Assembly (NCBI GenBank): GCA_027886185.1
Contig: WOAB01000524.1
Coordinates: 11,040,001-11,104,000, forward strand
Origin: Rheum nobile
Lineage: Eukaryota; Streptophyta; Magnoliopsida; Caryophyllales; Polygonaceae
DNA: 64,000 nt
Direction of reading: 5' to 3'
The notes under the pieces were generated by a model. It searched no databases, had not been told where the DNA came from, and was given only the letters and a program-made list of their open reading frames with translations. The position numbers were made by a program, and so were the translations under genes. Below, piece by piece: positions 55,987 through 64,000 of the stretch. Within the stretch, counting starts at the first letter, position 1; each line of letters begins with the position of its first letter.

Positions 55987-57433
55987 TGATAACACTTATT
56001 TTATATATTTTTTAGGAGTCTAGTTGCATATTAATTTAGATCATTTTGATGCATATTTATATCTTTTATAGTTAGTTTTATATTATTTTATATTCGGGGT
56101 CTACACTCGTGTTTTTATATGTTTCAGGTATTTTAAGTGCAATTTAGAGATGTGCGACTACTTTCAAGGACAATAAACAAATGAGTTTAGAGTTGACCAA
56201 GGCCCAAACACAAATCCAACCTAAATTTGGGCCAAGGCCCAAAATGAATTAAAGGCCACACACTTGGGCGGCAGCACACAAATGGGGGAGGCGACACTTC
56301 AGTGTTCAGTTAAGGAATCTGAAGATGGATTTAGATTATAAAAGGGGATTAATATATTTTGTTGGAGTTTGGACGGGAAGAGAGGCAACGAGTGTTTAGG
56401 AGTTTTAGTTTTAGTTTTAACATCAAAAAACAAGTTTTTGTTTTAGGTTTTTGTTTTTGTTTTTAGTTTTAGTTAGCGGCCGCACAGGAGGCTCTTCATC
56501 AGGAGGGAATTTTCGGCTTTAGCATTTGGAAGACTTGATATTACTTTTCTAGCTTTTGTCAATTTGAATCATTTTTGACATTGAGATTAAGTTTTTTATC
56601 TCTGATTTTTATTGAATAATTCATATATGTTGATGGCTAGCTTAAATATATATTGAGTATGTCTTCAAATATGCTTCGTTAAATTCCTAGTTCTAAGGTT
56701 GGGGTGATCCCGACGATGTGTATGTACTTAGAATTATTTATTTGCCTGAATTAAAATAGTATTTTATTCATTCCTAGTGTGCTTTATGCCCATAATAGCT
56801 TATGCGAATTGGATCCTATTAGGGTGTGAGACTGAAAGGTGATAACGTTAATAGGTAGTCAGATAGGGTTTGAGACCGAGAGGTAATAACTTCTATTGGA
56901 TTCCTAGGAATTGAACTTGAGTGTTATTTGTGCGACAACAACTTAATTACTCTTGAGGATTAATAGGCTATCATAGATGCTCTAGGTTTGAGTTGGATTA
57001 GCGGAGCGCGATATCGAATGTTATTTCAGTTTATTCCTAGACTCTAAGTGCGTTAAAGGTTTTGGATGAGTTTAGCTCAGCACGAAAGCGATTGTTAGTT
57101 TAGTCCAGACACGTTTACTATCATCTGAGAGGAGTTAGTAGATTATTTTAGATAACTTACCTTCAAATAATTTGGACTAGATTCAGGTGAAGCGTAATTT
57201 TATTTACAGAGGCATTGTTGCGGTGATCCTTAACCTTTGACACATTTATCCCATAGATTTTATCCTTGTTATATGTTTATTTAGTTAGCTTAGTTATACT
57301 TTTCCCCTATTCCTTATTTTTACAGCATAGTTCACTGATAGTGTTTCAATTGATATTACATTGGTCTCTATGCGATCGACACTTGACTATTGCAACTGAT
57401 CCCGTACTCTTACGGGTAGGTTTTGTCCTATCA
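55987..57433 (+). repeat. LTR of a truncated gypsy element (about 1.45 kb)
   Basis: Begins TGATAACACTTATT after the polypurine tract and ends about CCTATCA at 57,433. I find no partner LTR in the window, so the element is 5'-truncated. It is unlike the 46.7-kb LTR in sequence apart from the first bases. It holds the frame at 57,266-57,502 only by chance. Confidence 0.65.
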
Positions 57434-58649
57434 GTTATCAATGTATTTAAGCATAAATTGTTTCGATTAAAGCCTAGGGTGGCTTTGGACTTTAAAGTCT
57501 GAGGTCATTGGCGTGTGGCACTACCGACATAAGTCGGGGGTGTTACAAGTAATACGACAAGGCATGCAATTTTGTACGCCATTTTGTAACTTTATGCATA
57601 CAATTTTTAACAATTAGGCATTCATGTTTGCCATTTTATATCATATATGTATGGCATTGTGATGAACTGTTAGATGACAATGTAGTGCACAAGTAGTTGG
57701 GCCAATTGTTAGGCATTAGTCATTTTGTACCTTTGAAGGGGAAATATTGATGTAAGGCAACTAATGTAAGGCAACTGATGTAAGACAACTGATGTAAGGA
57801 AACTAATTGCCTCATTATAAGGTACGTGCATTTACAACCCATAAGTAGTTGGGCCAATCTTTTTATATAGTTCAATGTTTGCAAGTGTCAGATAAAACAC
57901 AAGATGTTTGGCAATGATTGGTCGCTTTTGTGGCTAAATGAAGCCAAGAGTTGATACAGAAGCATTTAATAAAGGCAATGTGAATTCCTTTTCTATATTT
58001 CAGACATTAGTCATTTTGTTCTCCTTGTGTTCATGTCATAGCAAAGCAGTCAAGAGTTTGATTATTGGTGAGCATATACTTTGATTTATGGCTTTAAAGC
58101 ATGGTTATATCACCACAAGTTGCGAAATTACAAAGCAAATCAATGCATAGTGTCTTCTAGTACTAGTTCAAAGTTTATATCCTATCATGCCAGACATACA
58201 TAGTAATCCTTAGAAATAAAGATATCGTTTTCAGATTTATAGAATTACAAATTAACTATGCTAAATGAAAGGCTATTGTCATTGTGCCAAGGAATCTAAA
58301 GTTATATCCCACTTCATTTAGGAAGAAAATAGAAGGCTTAAATATAACAAAGGTAGGTGTTAGAGAAGACAAAAGTTCCTAGAAGATAGAAGGCCTAAAG
58401 ATAAGTTATCTTTCGAAATTTCATCAAAACATAAACGTCCTAGAAGATAGACAGGGATTTGTATGTGTTTACCCTAAATAAACAACAAACTTGAAATTGT
58501 CTTGGATAGTTTCCTCCCCTTGAAGCAACTACACATACTAAGAGTTCCAAAATGATTTCTCATAGTTTTTCATACCACTAATCATCAAAGAAACCTTGCT
58601 TTGTTGTTCCAAATTTCACGTGCAATTTTAGCTCTTAATTTTCCCATGT
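57434..58649. other. AT-rich nuclear spacer
   Basis: No gene seen. GGGGGTGTTACAAG at 57,536-57,550 looks like another element edge. A short GATGTAAGGCAACTAAT-type word repeats three to four times at 57,750-57,810. Confidence 0.4.
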
Positions 58650-58888
58650 GATAGCTCCATGACACCCTCTATGACGGAGAAGGATAAAGAGGATGCAATG
58701 AAGGTGCGCTCGAATGGCCGATAACAAGAGCTCGCACAAGGGCAATGGAGCGAGCAACACAATCATTAGTCTCGCGGGCGCACGCAAGTGACGCGGGTTC
58801 ATCTAGTCCTAAATGGGTCCTTCTCTTGACCTATGAAGGATTAGGTGAGGTCCCGCCTTAGTCGACGCCGGACGAGAAAGCATCAGAA
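58650..58888 (+). pseudogene. 3' end of pol from a left neighbouring copy
   Basis: Homologous to 61,418-61,653. It encodes in broken frame the same tail (AMERATQSLVSRA, KWVLLLTYEGLGE) as the right copy, with small indels (CCGATAA in place of CCCGATAA at 58,718). The homology starts abruptly at about 58,650. Confidence 0.7.
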
Positions 58889-59455
58889 TGTCGTTCAGTA
58901 GAAGTGCACGGTTTGATACAAACCATGCGGTGTTGCATGCAAACCGTGCACCAACAAAATTTAGAGTTCTCAGCTGAACTGCACATTTTGCTGCAAACCG
59001 TGCACCAGCCAAAACATTGCTTTCAGTTGAACTGCACGGTTTGTAACAAACCGTGCGGTTGTGTTACAAACCGTGCGGTAGTCCTGACGCGACGCGGATT
59101 ATTTTTCTGAGATCTTTTCTTTTAGGAAATATTATTTTGACGGTATTTTAACTTAGAAACCCCTAGTTTGTAAACTGGATGTTGATTTGAGTAGTAAAGT
59201 TGAGTACGCTCCTTCCTTGAATCTCACATCCAAACCCTTCGATCCCACGGATCAAACTATCCCGTAGCTCGTCGCTTCGAGCAATCATTCAATCACCGTC
59301 TCTTCGGTGTCTAGTGATCATCACTTTGATCGAGTTTGAAGGCTATCTCTTTAGCCTTAGGAAAGCCATCACTTTGGCTACGGAAGAGGAGAATCGAATT
59401 CAAGCTTGAGGAATCAAGATCCTGCGTTGCAACGACACTTCAGGGGTTGTTCGCA
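58889..59455 (+). repeat. Left LTR of the tandem gypsy element
   Basis: About 567 bases, TGTCGTTCAG to TTCGCA. It carries several GCACGGTTTGT palindromic words between 58,905 and 59,080, one of them (59,034-59,056) a perfect 11-base inverted pair around a single base. The left LTR has an extra 20-odd bases of this word relative to the right one. Confidence 0.75.
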
Positions 59456-59460
59456 TCAAC

Positions 59461-59472
59461 TGGTATCAGAGC
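59461..59472 (+). other. Primer-binding site, tRNA-iMet
   Basis: TGGTATCAGAGC, exact match to the standard site, five bases after the LTR. Confidence 0.88.
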
Positions 59473-60371
59473 CTATCCAAGCTAAGTTTGTTTATTCTCT
59501 CTTATTGTGATTCCTTGTAATTTTCCGCTTGCAAAACCAAGAATTTTTTTTTTCTCACCACCGCCACTTGTCGGAATTGTCCCCGTCGTGAGCACCACCG
59601 TCTGCCACTACCACCACCACCGTCCGCCACCCTCTCTCTCTCCCTCATGGATGCAACCCTAATTTTCCCTAGGTTTTTCTCACTCTTCAACAAGAGTAAT
59701 CTTTGACTTTTCAACAGCCCTTAAATCTCTCCTTCTAGCACTATCTTGTTTCCTTACTTGCATATTTGATTTCCTTGTTTCTTGTTGATTAATTCTTGCT
59801 TCATCTTTGGATTAATTGCTAGACTAGTTGTTAGATCTTATTCCCTCATATTTGCTTTGTCTCTTCTTTTTTTTCCTGCACTTGCTTGTGTGGTTCTTTC
59901 TTGCTTGATTCCAAATCATATAAAAAAAAAACAGTGTGACCGTATAAACAAAAACAAACATAACATTCTCACCTTTCATCAAACAAAAAAAAAGGTTTGG
60001 AAAGACGGAAGCCTCAAAAACAAAAGAAAAGGCAGAGAACGCACCATACGGTCATACTTCATCTTCACTCCTTTCATGTCTCTACGCAACACTCATTAAA
60101 AAGGGCAATATTTTCAACTTTCTTTTGATTAATTCGTAGAAACTTGACTTGATCTACTTGACCTTGGAAATTTTGTGTGTTGTTTGGGACGTGATTTGCT
60201 AGTTCTTGATTTGTTGCCTTCCGTTCAAGCCTCTCCCTCCTCACGAGCAACCATAATTAGTACGCCCAACGGAAAATTTCTTGGTTCACTTTTGAGACAA
60301 GGACCTGGCTTGGACTTGTTCTTTTGCTTGGTGCAACTTACTCCTTGTGTTATATGCTTCGTATAGGTACT
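59473..60371 (+). other. Leader of the gypsy element
   Basis: About 900 bases between primer site and gag without a coding signature. CCGCCACC-type runs (59,555-59,630) and A-rich tracts occur. The minus frame at 59,502-59,714 is a by-product. Confidence 0.5.
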
Positions 60372-60905
60372 ATGGAGGTTCCTATGACAAGCTACTCTCC
60401 TTCTACGGGCAACCGCAGCCCCGGGCAGATGGACTCCGTCTTTGAGCGAATTGACGCACTTCGTGCACGGAGTGAAGAACAAGATCGCCAACTCGTCGCG
60501 CAGGCTGCCGAGCTTTCCCGCCTTCGTCGGGCCATGAGTGACATGACGCTGCCCACGGCTGACCCAATGTTGAACCCTCCAGCCATAACTAGCCGGCCAA
60601 TGGACCGCAAGGGTCCCCTTCTCAATGTCCTCTTCTCGAACACCTCCGGCTACGAGTCTGTTGACGAGGACACCCCCGACGCCGGACCGATATTTGACAC
60701 CTACGACGATGAGGTGGAGGAGGAGATGGACAGGTACATATGCAGCTATATGGATGAGCAAGGCAACATGCCTCTTAGCTTGGTTACACGCCACGTTCTT
60801 AACGCCAAAGAAGGTATCTTACTTGACCAACGTGACAATTTGTTTCATACTAAGTGTGCGGTCCAGGGTGCTTCTTTGAGTATGATCATAGATGGTGGGA
60901 GTTGA
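60372..60905 (+). pseudogene. Gag remnant and start of protease
   Basis: ATG at 60,372 opens a frame with a coiled-coil N-terminus (MDSVFERIDALRARSEEQDR) and an acidic middle, leading to SLSMIIDGGS at the end. That is the active-site Asp-Gly-Gly-Ser of a gypsy protease, stopped by TGA at 60,903 where a Cys/Arg codon would be expected. The gag core and zinc knuckle between coiled coil and protease are mostly missing, so gag too is internally deleted. Confidence 0.68.
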
Positions 60906-60921
60906 TGCAACATCATGAAAG

Positions 60922-61626
60922 GTGATCCAACACTTCAAGTTTGAGACGCCTCCACAACCCGACATTCATGGCACATGCGAGAATCGGCTTCTCTTAGCCC
61001 GGTCCCGGGATCTCTCTCCAGTAATTCAAGGACGTCTTCCTTGCTTTTTACTTGTTCCTTTCACGTGTCTCTTAAATGTTAAGGCTTTGGTTGATTTACC
61101 CCCTACGATGTCTACTCTTTTGCAGGAACGCAATGCAAGCCGGCGTACCGTGGAGTTTGGGCCTGGAGGCTTGGTATGGCTGCACTTGCGTCGCGATCTC
61201 TTTCCATTCAAGCGACGCCACAAGATGGATGCTAGAGGTGATGGTCCTTTCCAGGTGCTACAATGCCTTGGGCCCAACGCCTACCGTTTGGATCTACCCG
61301 ATGACTATGGTGCGCATCCAACTTTCAACGTCGCTGACCTTTCTCCTTATACGCCTCCTGCTTTTGACGACGAGGATGAAGCGGGGACGCTTTGCAGCCA
61401 AGAAGGGGAGATTGATAGCTCCATGACCCCCTCGATGACGGCGAAGGACGAAGAGGATGCAATGAAGGTGCGCTCGAATGGCCCGATAACAAGAGCTCGT
61501 ATAAGGGCAATGGAGCGAGCAACACAATCATTAGTCTCACGGGCGCATGTAACTGATGCGGATTCATCTAGTCCTAAATGGGTCCTTCTCTTGACCTATG
61601 AAGGATTAGGTGAGGTCACTCCTTAG
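60922..61626 (+). pseudogene. Integrase C-terminal region
   Basis: An open frame whose clear part starts at about 61,135: VWLHLRRDLFPFKRRHKMDARGDGPF (61,170-61,250) and NAYRLDLPDDYGAHPTFNVADLSPY. This is the SH3-like C-terminal domain of gypsy integrases that normally follows the catalytic core. The preceding codons (60,922-61,130) are not integrase core, so a large deletion joins protease to this tail. The last part, SKPKWVLLL-like, ends at TAG 61,624. Confidence 0.8.
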
Positions 61627-61653
61627 TCGACGCCGGACGAGAAAGCATCAGAA

Positions 61654-62200
61654 TGCCGTTCAGTAGAAGTGCACGGTTTGCTGCAAACCGTGCACCAGCA
61701 AAATTTAGAGTTCTCAGTTGAACTGCACGGTTTGCTACAAACCGTGCGGTGTTGCATGCAAACTATGCACCAGCCAAAACATTTATTTTAGTTGAACTGC
61801 ACGGATTATAACAAACCGTGCGGTAGTCCTGACGCGACGCGGATTATTTTTCCGAGATCTTTTCTTTTAGGAAATATTATTTTGACGGTATTTAAACTTA
61901 GAAAACCCTAGTTTGTAAACTGGATGTTGATTTGAGTAGTAAAGTTGAGTACGCTCCTTCCTTGAATCTCACATCCAAACCCTTCGATCCCACGGATCAA
62001 ACTATCCCGTAGCTCGTCGCTTCGAGCAATCATTCAATCACCGTCTCTTCGGTGTCTAGTGATCATCACTTTGATCGAGTTTGAAGGCCATCTCTTTAGC
62101 CCTAGGAAAGCCATCACTTTGGCTACGGAAGAGGAGAATCGAATTCAAGCTTGAGGAATCAAGATCCTGCGTTGCAACGACACTTTAGGGGTTGTTCGCT
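61654..62200 (+). repeat. Right LTR of the tandem gypsy element
   Basis: Partner of 58,889-59,455. GCACGGTTTG palindromic words at 61,671-61,692, 61,725-61,747 and 61,799-61,821. It ends at TTCGC before unrelated sequence. Confidence 0.75.
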
Positions 62201-62204
62201 AGTG

Positions 62205-62330
62205 CCTTCATCTTCTCGTCTTTGAAAAACATCTTCCAATTCCTCGTCATCTTCAAATAGTGCATCGTGGTGCTTGTGTTGTAGAATGAAATTGTGGAGG
62301 CCAAAACAAGCTAGAAGATGATGAAGGAGA
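62205..62330 (-). pseudogene. PIF/Harbinger transposase scrap
   Basis: Minus-strand codons at about 62,220-62,318 read LLACFGLHNFILQ followed by an acidic DALFEDDEELED. This resembles the end of the DDE domain of Harbinger nucleases, where A-C-x-x-L-H-N-x-I is followed by acidic residues. Only about 35 codons are recognisable and the catalytic residues are absent. It abuts the right LTR, which probably inserted into it. Confidence 0.5.
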
Positions 62331-63162
62331 CAAATTCTTTGATGACATTGTGAAGCAACTTCATCCAAAAAGAAAGAGGGGTGGTAAAAAAGAAAATAGA
62401 GGTGGTAAAGGTCAAGCTGCAAAGATTGATGGTTTGGACCCAAGGCAAGTCATGTGTTGCTTGAATGAATTGGTGGAAAGAATGCAAAAATAGATGAAAA
62501 TTATGCTCAATTAAGGAAGGAAATCCACATGTTAAAGAAAACATGGAGAGGCAAAGCTGATACAAAAAGGGAATCCTCATCCATTGATGAAGAGAATAGT
62601 AACGAGGTAATTAAAAATGAGTGGCTTAATTTGTTCACATTTGTAGACCTGCACAATGAATGTTTATTGTGTATATATATATATGCTTATAGGAGTCAGA
62701 TGCTAAGGAGAATGATAGTGTGGAGAGTGATGATGAACCAAACATTAAAGACACCAGAAGGGTATGATGATGAAGGTGATGTCAAAAGGTGAAGGTGAAG
62801 AGTCAGAGTTTGAAGAGTCGGAGTCTAAAGAGGCAGGAGATGAAGAGGTAGATTCACAAGAGGCAGATTCTCAAGAGGTATGTCCTTCAGTATAAATTGA
62901 AATTTTTGCACCAGATGGTGAAACAAATTACAGTCCACATTTACACATTTCATAGCATATGTTATTGTTTTCAGGACAGTGTTGATGAAGATGAAGAAGA
63001 GGTAGAGTCATAAGAGGCAGATTCTGAAGAGGTATGTCCTTTAGTATAAATTGAAATTTCTACACCTGATGTTCCAACAAATTTAAGTCCACATTTACAC
63101 ATTACAGACCATATGTAATCGTTTTTAGGATAATGTTGATTAAGATCAAGAAGATGGTGCAA
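62331..63162 (+). pseudogene. Acidic coding remnants with duplicated exon-intron unit
   Basis: Plus-strand pieces such as ESESKEAGDEEVDSQEADSQE (62,810-62,880) end at GAGGTATGTCC donors. A unit of acidic exon, intron with GTATGTCCTT start and TTTTCAG or TTTTTAG end, occurs twice about 154 bases apart (62,864-63,017 and 63,018-63,130). In-frame stops (TAA near 63,011 and 63,139) break reading. It looks like a decayed transposon or host gene; no domain assignment. Confidence 0.45.
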
Positions 63163-64000
63163 TGGTGGACAACTGTTTAGGATTAGTTACATCACCATCG
63201 AAAGGAACAATGGACAACGAGGATGTTCAAGATGAACAAGTTCATGACAAAGTGGATGAAGATGTTGCAATGGTGTCTTCTGAAAAAATATTGTGGTTTC
63301 ACATGAGCAACAAGGTGAAGATAATGCACTATCAATTCTTATTGAGACGGCTACAGTACTACAGGGGGAGCATGAAGCTAATCTAAATCTTGCGATACAT
63401 GAAGATGCTAAGGCAATTGGAAGGACAGATGCACAAGGAGGTTGTGAGGATTTACAGTCTGTGCGAGTTGAAGAGGATGAAACACAAGCAAATGAGGAGG
63501 GTGTGAATAAGGTACAACCTGAGGGGTGACACAACCACAGGGTGTAAGTGAGGTACAAGTTGATGAGGTAACACATGGAGATGTTGCTTCACCTAATAAA
63601 GACTCAGTTGTGGAGGGAGGACTCAAGGTTGAACAAGGAGGTGTGGAGGGTGGAAGTGAGTTACAAGCTGAGAAGGTATCACATGCAGAGGTTCTTCTCT
63701 TGAAAAAGTAAATGGTGAGGAAGCAAGGTGGAACAGGTAGGTGATGAGGGAGGAAGTCAAGAAAAGCACGAGGAGTCATCACAAGTGATTAATACAGTCG
63801 TGGCTACAAAGAAGGGGAAATGGCTGAGGAAGGGAGGAAAGGTCAAGGATACTCAACAACAGAAGAGGAAATCTCCAACTCACACTCGCGAGGTAGCTGC
63901 GGCAGCAAAATCACCCTTCTGTAATTTGGATGAGCAAAAATTGGCGAAAAAGAATACCAAAAAAACAAGGTGGAAAGGATGACAAACTTGGTGAAATGGT
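63163..64000 (+). pseudogene. Acidic, Gly/Glu-rich coding remnant, runs off the window
   Basis: Successive frames at 63,162-63,386, 63,293-63,529, 63,526-63,711 and 63,728-63,982 join into a Glu/Gly/Val-rich protein (EGGLKVEQGGVEGGSELQAEK) turning basic at the end (KKGKWLRKGGKVKDTQQQKRK). Frame changes near 63,290, 63,529 and 63,711 suggest decay. Such acidic linker proteins occur in plant MULE/CACTA-type elements carrying Ulp1-like peptidases, but I see no peptidase motif before the window ends. Confidence 0.4.

Larger units (their letters stand above)
58650..62200 (+). mobile_element. Ty3/gypsy element in tandem LTR-internal-LTR form, pol deleted
   Basis: Bases 58,650-59,455 repeat at 61,418-62,200. 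The repeat contains the last codons of pol, a spacer and the LTR. Thus the left LTR is preceded by the 3' end of another copy, as in a head-to-tail tandem sharing one LTR. A tRNA-iMet primer site follows the left LTR. The single full interval has gag, protease start and the integrase C-terminus, but no RT, RNase H or integrase core. Confidence 0.82.

Noticed and set aside
60225..60794. A 189-codon minus-strand frame
   Set aside because: Antisense to the gag remnant, whose plus frame has a coiled coil and a protease active site; the minus frame has no motif.

Overview
The window is flowering-plant DNA in two unlike halves. Bases 1 to about 21,870 look like angiosperm mitochondrial DNA. They hold exon 1 of nad5, a broken two-exon rps3 with its group II intron, a 3' stub of rps19, and a chloroplast-derived segment (trnP remnant, intact trnW-CCA, decayed petG). 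The rest of this half is long gene-free spacer with old fragments of Ty3/gypsy and LINE elements. Beside the nuclear-type sequence that follows, this is either a large nuclear insertion of mitochondrial DNA or an assembly join. The two frameshifts and 3' truncation of rps3 fit a copy free of constraint but do not prove nuclear location. The species cannot be told from the sequence.

Bases 21,871-23,711 are an AT-rich minisatellite of about 13-bp subunits in a 67-bp higher-order unit. It is followed by a GC-rich inverted repeat (23.87-24.10 kb) and four palindromes centred on CTTAAG (24.15-24.40 kb). From 24.4 kb on, everything is repeat-rich nuclear plant DNA. A decayed Ty1/copia element with short LTRs lies at 24,767-29,179. 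AT-rich spacer and a three-copy tandem repeat follow to 31.7 kb.

From about 31.86 to 54.2 kb I read one older unit, probably derived from a Mutator-like element (MULE). It carries two convergent genes: an OTU-type cysteine peptidase gene on + and a plant-mobile-domain (PMD) gene on -. Blocks of GACGGA-type inverted words lie at its edges and between the genes. It has been hit repeatedly. A hAT-type MITE (8-bp target duplication) and a foldback hairpin sit near the start of the OTU gene. A 9.74-kb Ty3/gypsy Tat-type element (33,840-43,576, target duplication GGTAT) splits the OTU gene. A 6.54-kb gag-protease-only LTR element (46,701-53,244) splits the PMD gene. The Tat-type element has two RNase H domains, a tRNA-Lys-type primer site and a spliced antisense gene on + near its 3' end.

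From 55 to 62.2 kb lie the 3' end of another LTR element (LTR 55,987-57,433) and a tandem LTR-internal-LTR structure (58,650-62,200) whose internal region lacks reverse transcriptase. The last 1.8 kb has a PIF/Harbinger transposase scrap and a decayed acidic coding region with a duplicated exon-intron unit. Two themes run across the nuclear half. Nearly all premature stops in the element genes are explicable by C-to-T or G-to-A changes. Several unrelated elements each carry their own family of repeated short palindromic words.
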